Positions 1-8,207 of a stretch of 64,000 bases of DNA are shown here, one piece after another (position 1 is the stretch's first letter; each line of letters opens with the position of its first letter). This DNA comes from Pelomonas baiyunensis. GTDB taxonomy: Bacteria; Pseudomonadota; Gammaproteobacteria; Burkholderiales; Burkholderiaceae_C. A program made the translations under genes and the position numbers. Location: assembly GCF_043555935.1 (NCBI RefSeq), contig NZ_JBIGIB010000002.1:186001-250000 (forward strand), given 5' to 3'. The notes beneath the pieces are model-generated. The model ran no database searches and was not told the origin of the DNA. It saw only the letters and a program-made list of their open reading frames with translations.

Positions 1-1
1 C

Positions 2-829
2 GCCAGCCGCTGGCGGGATCAGCGGGCGCGCCGGGAACTGGCGTACTGGCGAGCGCTGCATGCGGCGGACGGCGCCTCGGTGCTGCCCGAGCAGCCCGCG
101 GCAGCGCCTGCAGCGCCCAGCCAATTGGCGCCCGGCATTGCCCCGCAAGTGCACCTGGCCGACATGGTGGCGGGCGACGACAGCCTGCACCAGGCCACCC
201 GCCCGCAGCCACGCCCCATGGCGTGGCCGCCGGCGGGCACGGCTGCACCGGAAATCCCGTCGTACATGGAGTCCACCCAGCCGATGCCCGAGGCGTCGGT
301 GGCCGCGGCTGCCACCCCGGCGGCCATGACGGTGGCGGACGAATTGCTGGACCTGCAGCAGCAGGTCGACTTCCTGCAGTTGCTGGGGCAGCACGAATCC
401 GCCGCCGATCTGCTCGCCGCGCGGCTGACGCAGGGGTCTGCCAGCGCCATGCCCTACCTGCTGCTGATGGAGTTGTGCCAACAGCGCGGCGAGTTGGAAG
501 TGTTTGCCGAACTGGTGAAGCAGTTCCAGAAGCGCTTCGGCGCCCTGGCGCCGGATTGGTCGCAGAGCCTGGCCAGCGGCCGCAGTCTGGATGGTTGCCC
601 CAGCGTCATCGCGCACCTGCAGGTGGTCTGGAGCGATCCGGCATCGGCCATGAAGATGCTGCAAGACCTGCTAAGCCAAGGGCGTGGCCCGGGCGTCAGC
701 CTCTTCGAGTTGCCTTCGTTCCGTGATCTGCTGACGCTCTACAGCGTGGCGCGGGATTTGTACGAATCCGGGCTGCGCAGCGATGGCGTCGATTTGATGC
801 TGCCGCTGGACTCGCGCTTCGGCGCTTGA
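2..829 (+). CDS. FimV-like C-terminal fragment (5' end outside window)
   Basis: The reading frame is open from the first bases of the window, so the gene starts upstream; an internal GTG at 80 is not the real start. About 275 residues are visible. The first half is Ala/Pro-rich and low in complexity; the second half (from about base 345) is helical, with LLDLQQQVDFLQLLGQHE followed by TPR-like helices. This architecture resembles the C-terminal part of FimV/HubP-type cell-pole and pilus-associated proteins of Burkholderiales, but no LysM or peptidoglycan-binding part is in view. It converges with the cysB-like gene. Function beyond a TPR scaffold is inference. Confidence 0.5.
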   Translation, partial: ASRWRDQRARRELAYWRALHAADGASVLPEQPAAAPAAPSQLAPGIAPQVHLADMVAGDDSLHQATRPQPRPMAWPPAGTAAPEIPSYMESTQPMPEASVAAAATPAAMTVADELLDLQQQVDFLQLLGQHESAADLLAARLTQGSASAMPYLLLMELCQQRGELEVFAELVKQFQKRFGALAPDWSQSLASGRSLDGCPSVIAHLQVVWSDPASAMKMLQDLLSQGRGPGVSLFELPSFRDLLTLYSVARDLYESGLRSDGVDLMLPLDSRFGA

Positions 830-837
830 CGAGGCAC

Positions 838-854
838 ACGGCCGGCCAGGCCGT
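838..854. terminator. Hairpin between convergent genes
   Basis: ACGGCC and GGCCGT flank a 5-base loop in the 40-bp gap between two convergent genes. There is no T tract on either side, so it is only a possible bidirectional terminator. Confidence 0.3.
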
Positions 855-869
855 CAGCCGTTCAGGTGC

Positions 870-1814
870 TCACAGACCGAAATCCGACGCGTCGCCACTC
901 ATCGCTTTTTCGATGAGTTTGCGCGGCAGGCGTTCTGACAGCAGCTCCGCGAACGCGTACACGTAGTTGCGCAGGTAGGCGCCGCGCTTGAACGCGATGC
1001 GCGTGACGTTGCTGCCCAGTAAGGCGCCCAGCGGGCGGGCGACGAGGTCGCTGCCAGCGGGCTCCTCACGCATCGCCATTTCGGCCACGATGCCCACGCC
1101 CATGCCGAGCCGGACGTAGGTTTTGATCACGTCGGAGTCGATGGCCTCCAGCACGATGTTGGGCGTGAGGTGGCGGGCGGCGAAGGCTTTGTCGATGCGG
1201 GTGCGGCCGGTGAAGCTCGGGTGGTAGGACACCAGCGGCTCCTGCGCGAGTTGCTCCAGGCTGATGCGCTCGGCGCTGGCCAGCGGGTGGTCTCGCGGCA
1301 CCACCATCACGTGCTGCCATTCGTAGCAGGGGAGGGTGACCAGTTCGGCGTACTGGGCCAGCGATTCGGTGGCCAGCCCCAGGTCTGCGGTTTCGTCCAC
1401 GAGCATCTTGGCCACCTGGTCCGGGCTGCCTTGGTGCAGGCTGATGCGCAGCTGCGGCAGTTGTTTGCGCAACTGGGCCACGGGTGCCGGCAGCACGTAG
1501 CGCGCCTGGGTGTGGGTGGTGGCGATGGAGAAGGTGCCGCTGTCTTGCCGCGAATACTCTTCGCCGATGCGCTTGAGGTTGCCCACCTCGCGCAAGATGA
1601 TTTCAATGCAAGCCAGCACCTGCTGGCCCGGTTCGGTGATGCGGCGCAGGCGCTTGCCGTGGCGGGAGAAGATGTCCACGCCCAGCTCTTCCTCGAGTTC
1701 GAGGATGGCCTTGGACACGCCGGGCTGGGACGTGAACAGCGCCTTGGCAGTTTCAGTAAGGTTGAGGTTGCGGCGCGCCGCCTCCTGCACGAAACGGAAC
1801 TGATGCAGGTTCAT
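870..1814 (-). CDS. cysB: CysB-family LysR-type transcriptional regulator
   Basis: A 314-residue LysR-type regulator. The N-terminal winged HTH (residues 1-60, MNLHQFRFVQEAARRN then TETAKALFTSQPGVSKAI) is followed by a periplasmic-binding-protein-like effector domain containing TTHTQARYVLP, a hallmark of the CysB/Cbl subgroup that senses N-acetylserine or sulfur status. The ATG at 1814 was preferred over an upstream in-frame start at 1841, because MNLHQF is the usual family start. In many betaproteobacteria this gene controls assimilatory sulfate reduction. The neighbour cbiX (sirohydrochlorin chelatase, siroheme for sulfite reductase) on the same strand agrees with that role. Confidence 0.88.
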   Translation of the reverse strand: MNLHQFRFVQEAARRNLNLTETAKALFTSQPGVSKAILELEEELGVDIFSRHGKRLRRITEPGQQVLACIEIILREVGNLKRIGEEYSRQDSGTFSIATTHTQARYVLPAPVAQLRKQLPQLRISLHQGSPDQVAKMLVDETADLGLATESLAQYAELVTLPCYEWQHVMVVPRDHPLASAERISLEQLAQEPLVSYHPSFTGRTRIDKAFAARHLTPNIVLEAIDSDVIKTYVRLGMGVGIVAEMAMREEPAGSDLVARPLGALLGSNVTRIAFKRGAYLRNYVYAFAELLSERLPRKLIEKAMSGDASDFGL

Positions 1815-2179
1815 GGCAGCGTGTTCAGGCAGGCATCGCACATGGCTTGCAACACCGCTTCATGCTCGCCCAGCGGCGGATGCAGCACCCAGGTGACGGC
1901 CTCGCCGTGCTGAGCGCGCAGCGACTCCAACAGCGGCGGCACATCCCGGCGCACATGGCCCCCGGTGCCCAGGAACAGCGGCAGCACATGCACCCGGGTG
2001 CAGCCGGTGGCCACCAGGCTTTGCCCGGCGGTGGCGAGGTCGGGGCTCATGAACTCCAGGAACGACAACACCACCGGCGTCTCGGGGCGGGTCTGGCGCA
2101 AACGCGCCGCCACGGCCTCGAACGGGCGGGCCCACGCGGCATCGCGCGCCCCATGGGCAAACAGCAGCAGACCATCCAT
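1811..2179 (-). CDS. cbiX: CbiX-type sirohydrochlorin chelatase
   Basis: A 122-residue single-domain class II chelatase of the short CbiX/SirB type. It inserts Co2+ or Fe2+ into sirohydrochlorin on the way to cobalamin or siroheme. The conserved histidines are seen in LLLFAHGARD (about residue 9) and FLGTGGHVRRDVP (about residue 75). The start codon overlaps the stop of lptG by one base, and its 3' end overlaps the start of the cysB-like gene by four bases, so all three are read leftward and probably coupled. Pairing with CysB suggests siroheme supply for sulfite reduction. Confidence 0.85.
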   Translation of the reverse strand: MDGLLLFAHGARDAAWARPFEAVAARLRQTRPETPVVLSFLEFMSPDLATAGQSLVATGCTRVHVLPLFLGTGGHVRRDVPPLLESLRAQHGEAVTWVLHPPLGEHEAVLQAMCDACLNTLP

Positions 2180-3306
2180 CAGCGGTACCTCACCAACCAC
2201 GTGAAGGCCGCCATCGACAGGCCCATGTACAGCAGACTGGGTGTGGCGGCGACGACCCAGGGTGTCCAGTTCTTGAGCAGGCCCAGGTGGCCGGCCACGT
2301 TGTTCAGCAGCACAAAGCTGATGCCCAGCATGATGCCGCCGAACACTTTGAGGCTGATGCCGCCAGAGCGGCCGTGCAGGTAGGCGAACGGCAGGGCCAG
2401 CGCTACCATCACGAAGCAGGCGAAGGGGTAGAAAGCTTTGCGCCAGAACTGGATGTTGTGGGCCTGGGCGGATTGTTCTTGCGCGGACAGGTGGGCCGTG
2501 TACCGATACAGCTCCAGCGTGGACATGGACATGGCCGGCAGCACCGCCGCGGCAATCACGCCGGCGTGCAGCGAGCTTTGCCAGTCGAGATGGTCCAGCC
2601 GTTGATCGCTGATCACCACTTGGCCGACGGCCTCTGCAGCGGCGCCCGCGCTGGGGTTCCACACCGTGCGTTGAACCGACTGCAGGCGCCACAGGCCTTC
2701 GGTCGTCACGTCCGCGCGCTGCGCTTCGGTGCGGGAGAGCAGGCGGCCTTCGCTGTCGAACTCAAAGATCCGAACCTCTTCGAGGTCGCCCGAGCCGCCC
2801 ACGCGGCCGACCTTCACCGAATAGCTGCGCTCTTGGCCGTCGATCTTCTGGTGGTCTTTGAGCCAGGCGCCGCGCTTGGACGGACCGCCGTCGCGGGTCA
2901 ACCGGGCGCGCATCTCGTCGCTGCGGCGCTCGAACTCGGGGGCCACGTAGTCGCCCACCACAAAGGTCAGCACCGCAAACACAGCCGCCAGCCGCGCCAG
3001 CAGGCCCAGCGCCCGAGCCGGGCCCAGGCCGCCGGTGCGCAAGATGGTGAACTCGCTGCTTTGGGCGAGCCGCGCCAACGCAATGATGGCGCCAATGAGC
3101 ACGGTGATCGGGAACAGCGTGTAGAAGTTGCCGGGCACCTCCATCAACGCAAACAAGGCAGCCTTGCCGGTGCCCGCGCCAATGCGGGACATGCGGTCGA
3201 CTTCATCCACGAAGTCGTTGAAGAACACGAGCGCCAGGAAGGCGGTCAGCACCAGCAGCACCGAGCCGACGATGTCCTTGTAGAGCAGGCGGCGAACGGT
3301 CTTCAT
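2179..3306 (-). CDS. lptG: LPS export ABC transporter permease LptG
   Basis: A 375-residue YjgP/YjgQ-family inner-membrane protein. With LptF it forms the transmembrane dimer of the LptB2FG transporter, which extracts lipopolysaccharide from the inner membrane for delivery to LptC/A/DE. The sequence starts MKTVRRLLYKDI and shows three N-terminal membrane segments, a central beta-jellyroll periplasmic domain (about residues 130-260) and three C-terminal membrane segments. A longer upstream reading exists, but the ATG at 3306 overlaps the lptF stop (ATGA) and gives the family-typical N-terminus. Confidence 0.95.
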   Translation of the reverse strand: MKTVRRLLYKDIVGSVLLVLTAFLALVFFNDFVDEVDRMSRIGAGTGKAALFALMEVPGNFYTLFPITVLIGAIIALARLAQSSEFTILRTGGLGPARALGLLARLAAVFAVLTFVVGDYVAPEFERRSDEMRARLTRDGGPSKRGAWLKDHQKIDGQERSYSVKVGRVGGSGDLEEVRIFEFDSEGRLLSRTEAQRADVTTEGLWRLQSVQRTVWNPSAGAAAEAVGQVVISDQRLDHLDWQSSLHAGVIAAAVLPAMSMSTLELYRYTAHLSAQEQSAQAHNIQFWRKAFYPFACFVMVALALPFAYLHGRSGGISLKVFGGIMLGISFVLLNNVAGHLGLLKNWTPWVVAATPSLLYMGLSMAAFTWLVRYR

Positions 3307-4400
3307 GCGCGGGCCTCCGCGGCGCGGCGGCGCAGGCAAAAGCGGTTGCTGTTGTCGCGCAGCCAGATGATGGCCAGCGCCAGCACCAGGGCGCTGCCGT
3401 GCAGGGCGATCAGGGCACGTTCCAGGCTCGTGCGGCCGCTGCCGACCCACGACACCGACACGTTGATCAGGTTGAAATACACGACGAAGCTCAGCAGCGC
3501 GAACAGCAGATTCCAGTTGTTGGCCCGCCGTGGGTTGGAGGCGGCCAGGCCCACGCCCAGCAGCGCCATGTTGACGCTGCACAGGATCATGCCCAGCCGC
3601 CAGGCCAGTTCGCCCTGGTTCTTCTGGGTCGGGTTGCGGAACAGGTCCAACGTGGGCGTGGCCTTGGGCGGCAGTTGGGTGGCGGTGGAGAGCACCTGCG
3701 GGTCAGTCATCACCTGGTACTGCTCGAACCGCGCCAAGCTCTTTTCGCCGGTCTTGGCCTGGGTTTCATTACGTTGACCGTGGGCCAGCACCAGGTAGCG
3801 GTCGTCGCCTTCGATTTCCAGCCGACCTCGCGAGGCGGTGGTCACCGACTCGCGGTCGTGTTGGTTCGCCAGGATGAACACATTGCGGCCGGTGGCGGCG
3901 TCGTCGCCATCGCGTTCGATGAAGAACACGCGGCTGCCGTCGCGCGAGGTCTGGAACTGGCCGGGCGCCACGCGCGACAGGTCGCCGCGCTTTTGATAGC
4001 GGTCGCGCAACTCGGCGCTGTTCTGGTTGCCCCAGGGCCACACCAGCAGCTCCAGCACCACCACCGCCAGCAACACCGGCCAGGCCATGCGCAGCACCGG
4101 ACGCACGAAGCGCGACAACGGCAGCCCGCTGGCAAACCAGATGGTCATTTCCGACTCGCGGTAGAAGCGGCCGAGCGTGATCACCACTGCAATGAAGATG
4201 GACAAGATCAGCATCGTGGCCAGGTGGGCGATGGTCGCGTAGCCCATCAGCAGCACCACATCTTGCGGCGCCACATTGCCGCCGGCCGCCTGTCCCAGGG
4301 TTTTGATCAAGGTCAGCGTCAGCATGATGGTCAGGATGACCACGAGCGTGACCCCGAAGCTCTTGGCCAACTCGGACCGCGTGGATGAATCGAATAACAT
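3303..4400 (-). CDS. lptF: LPS export ABC transporter permease LptF
   Basis: A 365-residue partner of LptG in the LptB2FG lipopolysaccharide extractor. The N-terminal membrane helices (ELAKSFGVTLVVILTIMLTLTL), a periplasmic jellyroll and the C-terminal helices are evident. The motif PLSRFVRPVLRM lies in the cytoplasmic loop that contacts the ATPase. The ATG at 4400 (MLFDSS) is chosen over a GTG at 4409 because betaproteobacterial LptF usually starts MLF. It is divergent from pepA with only about 30 bp between the two start codons, so both promoters must overlap the opposite gene or be very compact. Confidence 0.95.
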   Translation of the reverse strand: MLFDSSTRSELAKSFGVTLVVILTIMLTLTLIKTLGQAAGGNVAPQDVVLLMGYATIAHLATMLILSIFIAVVITLGRFYRESEMTIWFASGLPLSRFVRPVLRMAWPVLLAVVVLELLVWPWGNQNSAELRDRYQKRGDLSRVAPGQFQTSRDGSRVFFIERDGDDAATGRNVFILANQHDRESVTTASRGRLEIEGDDRYLVLAHGQRNETQAKTGEKSLARFEQYQVMTDPQVLSTATQLPPKATPTLDLFRNPTQKNQGELAWRLGMILCSVNMALLGVGLAASNPRRANNWNLLFALLSFVVYFNLINVSVSWVGSGRTSLERALIALHGSALVLALAIIWLRDNSNRFCLRRRAAEARA

Positions 4401-4430
4401 CAAACGCACTTCTATCTACTTCTGGTCATT

Positions 4431-5894
4431 ATGGACTTCAAGATTCAAACCGCTGAGTTGGAAGCACTCGCGGGCGTGGGTGCAGACGCGTTGGTGGTGG
4501 TGTTGGGCGGCGATGCGCTGCCCAAGGGTTTGGATGCCGTGGTGGCCAAGCAAGTGCAGTCGGCCGTGAAGCTGGGCGACTTCGCGCTGAAGGCGGGTCA
4601 GGCGCTGACGTTGACGCAAGCCGACGGTGTCAAGGCACCGCGACTGGTGCTGGTGGCCAGCGGCAAGACGACGCTGTCTGCGGCCCGCGCTGCGCTGGCC
4701 CAAGGTCTGGCCCAGATCAAGAGCCGCGGTGCCGTGAGCGCGGCGGTGGCCTTCGCAGGCTTCGACGCATCGCTGGTCGAGGCGCTGGCCGAGCAAACGG
4801 CCGTGACGGCATCGGACGCCGTGTACGTCTACCGCCACACCAAGCCCAGCGCCCCCGCAGCGCCCAAGCTGGCCAAGGTGGCCCTGCTGGTCGGCAAGGC
4901 GGACACCAAGGCGGCCAAGCAAGGCCTGGTCCGTGGTCAAGCCATCGCTGCGGGTGTGGAGCTGGCGCGTGAATGCGCGAACCGCCCCGCCAACCACGCC
5001 ACGCCCACCTACCTGGGCGAAGTGGTGCAGGGCCTGGGCAAGGCCCACGGCCTGAAGGTGGAAGTGATGGACAAGAAGGCGGTCGAGAAGCTGGGCATGG
5101 GCAGCTTCCTGGCCGTGGCCCAGGGCTCGGACGAGCCGCTGCGTTTCATCGTGGCCCGCTATGAAGGCGCTGCAAAGACCGTGGCGCCGGTGGTGCTGGT
5201 GGGCAAGGGCATCACGTTCGACACCGGCGGCATCTCGCTGAAGCCGGGCGCCGAGATGGACGAGATGAAGTTCGACATGGGCGGTGCGGCCAGCGTCATC
5301 GGCACGCTGCGTGCCGTGGCCGAGCTCAAGCCCAAGTTGAATCTGGTGATGATCGTGGCCGCGTGCGAAAACATGCCGAGCGGCCGTGCGGTGAAGCCGG
5401 GCGACGTGGTCACGTCCATGTCGGGCCAGACGATCGAGATCCTGAACACCGACGCCGAAGGCCGACTGATCCTCTGTGACGCACTCACCTATGCCGAGCG
5501 TTTCAAGCCGGCCGTGGTGGTTGACGTGGCCACGCTGACGGGTGCCTGCGTGATCGCCCTGGGCGGCGTGCGCAGTGGCATGTATGCCAGCGACGACGAA
5601 CTGGCCGCTTCGCTGACCGCTGCGGGCGATGCGGCGCTGGACCCGTGCTGGCGCATGCCGTTGGACGAGGAGTACGCCGAAGGGCTCAAGAGCAATTTTG
5701 CCGACCTGCCCAACATCGCGGGGCGCGCGGGCGGCTCCATCACGGCGGCCAAGTTCCTGCAGCGCTTTGCCACGCAATACCGCTGGGGTCACCTGGACAT
5801 CGCCGGCACCGCGTGGAAAAGCGGCGCCGCCAAGGGTGCAACCGGCCGCCCGGTGGGGCTGCTCACCCACTTTGTGCTGAGCCACGCGAAGTAA
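4431..5894 (+). CDS. pepA: Leucyl aminopeptidase PepA (M17)
   Basis: A 487-residue cytosolic M17 metallo-aminopeptidase that releases N-terminal residues and dipeptides; in some bacteria PepA also binds DNA. The C-terminal catalytic domain carries the family signature NTDAEGRLIL at residues 339-348 and the metal-binding stretch KGITFDTGGISLKPG. The N-terminal domain (1-160) is the more variable M17 N-domain. holC follows three bases after the stop, the classical pepA-holC arrangement of proteobacteria. Confidence 0.97.
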   Translation: MDFKIQTAELEALAGVGADALVVVLGGDALPKGLDAVVAKQVQSAVKLGDFALKAGQALTLTQADGVKAPRLVLVASGKTTLSAARAALAQGLAQIKSRGAVSAAVAFAGFDASLVEALAEQTAVTASDAVYVYRHTKPSAPAAPKLAKVALLVGKADTKAAKQGLVRGQAIAAGVELARECANRPANHATPTYLGEVVQGLGKAHGLKVEVMDKKAVEKLGMGSFLAVAQGSDEPLRFIVARYEGAAKTVAPVVLVGKGITFDTGGISLKPGAEMDEMKFDMGGAASVIGTLRAVAELKPKLNLVMIVAACENMPSGRAVKPGDVVTSMSGQTIEILNTDAEGRLILCDALTYAERFKPAVVVDVATLTGACVIALGGVRSGMYASDDELAASLTAAGDAALDPCWRMPLDEEYAEGLKSNFADLPNIAGRAGGSITAAKFLQRFATQYRWGHLDIAGTAWKSGAAKGATGRPVGLLTHFVLSHAK

Positions 5895-5897
5895 GGC

Positions 5898-6320
5898 GTG
5901 ACGCTGCAAGTCAGCTTCTACAGCGATGCGGCCGAACCGCTGCACTTCGCCTGCCGGCTGGTGCGGCGGGCCTTGGCCAGCGGCAAGCCGGTGGGTGTGT
6001 GCGCCGAGCCTGCCGCCCTTGCGCGACTGGACGCGTTGCTCTGGAGCTTTGATGCCGCAGAGTTCCTGCCGCATCGGCGCTGGGTGACTGGCGAGCCGCA
6101 TCTGCCCGGCGAGGTGCTGCTGGTGTCGGATGCATCGCAGTTGCCGCACCGTGGCTTGCTGGTGAATCTGTCGCATGACTTGCCGACCGCTGCATTCGAG
6201 TTCGAGCGCGTGTTGGAGGTCGTGTCGGCGGACGACGAGGCGGTGCGAGCCGGTCGCGTGCGCTACCGCGCTTACCAGCAGGTGCAAGCGCGCCTGGACC
6301 ACTTTTCTGCGCGTGGTTGA
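5898..6320 (+). CDS. holC: DNA polymerase III chi subunit
   Basis: A 140-residue HolC. The chi subunit connects the clamp loader (through psi) with single-strand-binding protein at the replication fork. The protein shows the family start VSFYSDAAEPLHFACRLVRRAL and the SDASQLPHRGLLVNL segment. Translation starts at a GTG three bases after the pepA stop, so the two genes are almost certainly co-transcribed and coupled. Length matches the family. Confidence 0.92.
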   Translation: MTLQVSFYSDAAEPLHFACRLVRRALASGKPVGVCAEPAALARLDALLWSFDAAEFLPHRRWVTGEPHLPGEVLLVSDASQLPHRGLLVNLSHDLPTAAFEFERVLEVVSADDEAVRAGRVRYRAYQQVQARLDHFSARG

Positions 6321-6355
6321 CAGGCCAGGGTCCACGCTTTCCCGAATGAGTGCGC

Positions 6356-6396
6356 ACCCCCAGTTGGGGTATGTTCATTCCGTTGAAAACTCAACG
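6356..6396. promoter_or_regulatory. Two short inverted repeats upstream of the binding-protein gene
   Basis: The 117-bp gap between holC and the next gene contains ACCCC-CAGTT-GGGGT (6356-6370) and a perfect CGTTGA-AAAC-TCAACG (6381-6396). The first could end the pepA-holC transcript, although it has no T tract. The second could be an operator or leader hairpin. A pyrimidine-rich stretch and a GGAG ribosome site follow before the ATG at 6438. Confidence 0.35.
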
Positions 6397-6437
6397 TTCT
6401 CTGTTTGTTCCTCTCTCTTTCAAACTGGAGTTGATCC

Positions 6438-7580
6438 ATGCAAATCAAGCTGAATGTCGTGGTGGGTGCAGTCGCTGCCCTGCTCAGCGGTGCTGCCATG
6501 TCGCAAGACCTGGTCGTCAAGATCGGTCATGTCGGCCCCACCAGCGGCGCGATCGCCCACCTCGGCAAGGACAACGAGCTCGGCGCTCGCCTGGCCATTG
6601 AGGAACTCAACGCCAAGGGCGTGATGATCGGTGGCAAGAAGGCCAAGTTCGAACTGCTGGCTGAAGACGACGCCGGCGATCCGAAGCAAGGCACGGCAGC
6701 TGCCCAGAAGCTGGTCGACTCCAAGGTCAACGGCGTCGTCGGCCACCTGAACTCGGGCACCTCCATTCCTGCCTCCAAGGTCTACAGCGACGCGGGCATC
6801 CCGCAAATTTCGCCGTCGGCCACCAACCCCAAGTTCACCCGCAACGGCTACAAGACGACCTTCCGCGTCGTGGCTGACGACGTGCATCTGGGTGGCACGC
6901 TGGGCAAGTACTCTGTCGCGCAACTCAAGGGCAAGTCGATCGCTGTGATCGACGACCGCACGGCCTACGGCCAAGGCGTGGCTGACGAGTTCGAAAAGGG
7001 CGTCAAGGGCGCGGGCGGCAAGGTTGTCGGTCGTGAATTCACCAACGACAAGGCCACGGACTTCACCGCCATCCTGACCTCCTTGAAGGGCAAGAAGCCC
7101 GACGTCGTGTTCTTCGGCGGCATGGACGCCGTGGCCGGCCCGATGCTGCGCCAGATGAAGCAACTGGGCATCGAAGCCAAGTTCATGGGCGGCGACGGCA
7201 TCTGCACGGGCGAACTGCCCAAGCTGGCCGCTGGCACCATGGGTGACGGCCAAGTCGTTTGCGCTGAGGCGGGTGGCGTCGAAGGCGAAGCCAAGAAGTC
7301 GATGGACGACTTCAAGGCCAAGTTCAAGGCCAAGTTCAACGTCGAAGTGCAGATCTACGCTCCGTACGTGTACGACGCCGTCAACGTGATGGCTGCCGCC
7401 ATGGCCAAGGCTGGCTCGGCCGACCCCGCCAAGTACCTGCCGGTGCTGGCCAAGACCGAAGGCTACAAAGGCGTGACCGGCACGATCGCCTTCGACAACA
7501 AGGGCGACATCAAGAACGGCGCTCTGACGCTCTACACCTACAAGGGTGGCGCGCGTGAGCAACTGGCCGTGGTTCGCTGA
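6438..7580 (+). CDS. Branched-chain amino acid ABC transporter substrate-binding protein (orphan)
   Basis: A 380-residue LivJ/LivK-type periplasmic binding protein. A signal peptide (residues 1 to about 22, ending AAMSQD) leads into a type I periplasmic-binding fold with DLVVKIGHVGPTSG, GHLNSGTSIPAS and QISPSATNP, the region that binds the alpha-amino/carboxyl group of Leu/Ile/Val-like ligands. No permease or ATPase gene is adjacent, so it must serve a transporter encoded elsewhere. It has its own GGAG ribosome site and a strong intrinsic terminator directly downstream, so it is a single-gene transcript. The exact ligand cannot be read from the sequence. Confidence 0.9.
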   Translation: MQIKLNVVVGAVAALLSGAAMSQDLVVKIGHVGPTSGAIAHLGKDNELGARLAIEELNAKGVMIGGKKAKFELLAEDDAGDPKQGTAAAQKLVDSKVNGVVGHLNSGTSIPASKVYSDAGIPQISPSATNPKFTRNGYKTTFRVVADDVHLGGTLGKYSVAQLKGKSIAVIDDRTAYGQGVADEFEKGVKGAGGKVVGREFTNDKATDFTAILTSLKGKKPDVVFFGGMDAVAGPMLRQMKQLGIEAKFMGGDGICTGELPKLAAGTMGDGQVVCAEAGGVEGEAKKSMDDFKAKFKAKFNVEVQIYAPYVYDAVNVMAAAMAKAGSADPAKYLPVLAKTEGYKGVTGTIAFDNKGDIKNGALTLYTYKGGAREQLAVVR

Positions 7581-7600
7581 TCGGCTGACTTGACGACCCA

Positions 7601-7626
7601 ACGCCCGCTTCGGCGGGCGTTTTTAT
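7601..7626 (+). terminator. Intrinsic terminator after the binding-protein gene
   Basis: ACGCCCGC-TTC-GGCGGGCGT is followed by TTTTTAT. A strong GC hairpin with a T tract, 20 bases after the stop codon. Confidence 0.9.
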
Positions 7627-7923
7627 TTGGTTCGTGAATTTCGACAACTCGAATCAAACATTTGTCGCATCGAGGTGCTGTTGCGTTGGATTGATCGCCG
7701 ACAAGTGCCAGTGCGTGGATATCCGGTAACTATTCCCGGTCGTGCTTCGGTGAACCGTGGGTATCCACAAGACAAGCGAAATGCTGGCTGCAATCGTTAT
7801 CGACCGGTGGCAATTTGCTCGTGTGCGAAAGGCACGATTCACGCCGATCCTTCGCGCCGGGTCTCGCGGGTTTGGCTCTGAATCGGTTCTACTGCGCCGC
7901 CGCTGGATCCGCGTCCGCTCGCC

Positions 7924-8005
7924 AGGACGTTTTCGGAGGTCCCATGACGACGTCCTTTCATGGGGCAACGCCCCTGCAAACGGGGGGCTTTCAATGGCCA
8001 GGGGC
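7924..8005 (+). ncRNA. Candidate structured leader RNA with competing hairpins
   Basis: Stem AGGACGT (7924-7930) / ACGTCCT (7950-7956) is followed by GCCCC (7970-7974), which can pair with GGGGC at 7962-7966, 7984-7988 or 8001-8005. These pairings exclude one another, as in attenuators and riboswitch expression platforms. It does not match a riboswitch consensus that I can recall, including the c-di-GMP-I (GEMM) core. Confidence 0.3.
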
Positions 8006-8015
8006 GAGGGCATGA
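7944..8015 (+). CDS. Possible 23-residue leader peptide
   Basis: A small frame starting MTTSFHGATP has a GGAGG ribosome site (7935-7939) four bases before its ATG. The ribosome site and start codon sit in the loop of the 7-bp stem at 7924-7956. Translation of this frame would disrupt the competing GCCCC/GGGGC pairings. No homologue is recognised; it could be chance in GC-rich DNA. Confidence 0.2.
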   Translation: MTTSFHGATPLQTGGFQWPGARA

Positions 8016-8207
8016 TGCCGGCGCGGTTAGCGACCGGAGTTGCGCTTTGTTGCACTGGCGACGAGCAACTTCCGCGGTGCTGAGCGGCCTGGTGGGGTTG
8101 GCATGGAGCGCTTTGCGCCCAGTCATGTCGGGAGGAATCTCGATATTGACCGCGTGCAACGCTCGATGGGTCACCCCGGTGCAGTCAGGCGAGGGATCGG
8201 AAAGCAA

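Larger units (their letters stand above)
7627..8207 (+). promoter_or_regulatory. 580-bp gene-poor leader upstream of the EpsB-type gene
   Basis: No convincing long gene lies here. Visible elements: an imperfect inverted repeat GTGGATATCC / GGGTATCCAC (7715-7724 and 7759-7768); a possible weak sigma-54 element AGGCACG-ATTC-ACGC (7830-7844, with GG and GC at the correct 12-base offset but only partial consensus); and a dense hairpin region from 7924 (entered separately). The gene starts at ATG 8208 after GAGGGA. The length of the leader suggests post-transcriptional control of the first gene of the exopolysaccharide locus (inference). Confidence 0.5.

Noticed and set aside
2287..3777. A 496-codon frame antisense to lptG/lptF
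   Set aside because: Low-complexity His/Gln/Arg composition; lptFG are unambiguous.
4416..6335. A 639-codon open frame antisense to pepA-holC
   Set aside because: His/Arg/Gln-rich composition typical of GC-rich shadow frames; pepA and holC on the other strand are certain.
6420..7601. A 393-codon antisense frame over the binding-protein gene
   Set aside because: No family resemblance, and the sense gene has signal peptide, ribosome site and terminator.
7924..8040. c-di-GMP-I (GEMM) riboswitch
   Set aside because: GGGGCAACG and TGCAAACGG look superficially similar to GEMM motifs, but the order and the GAAA tetraloop/receptor parts are absent.
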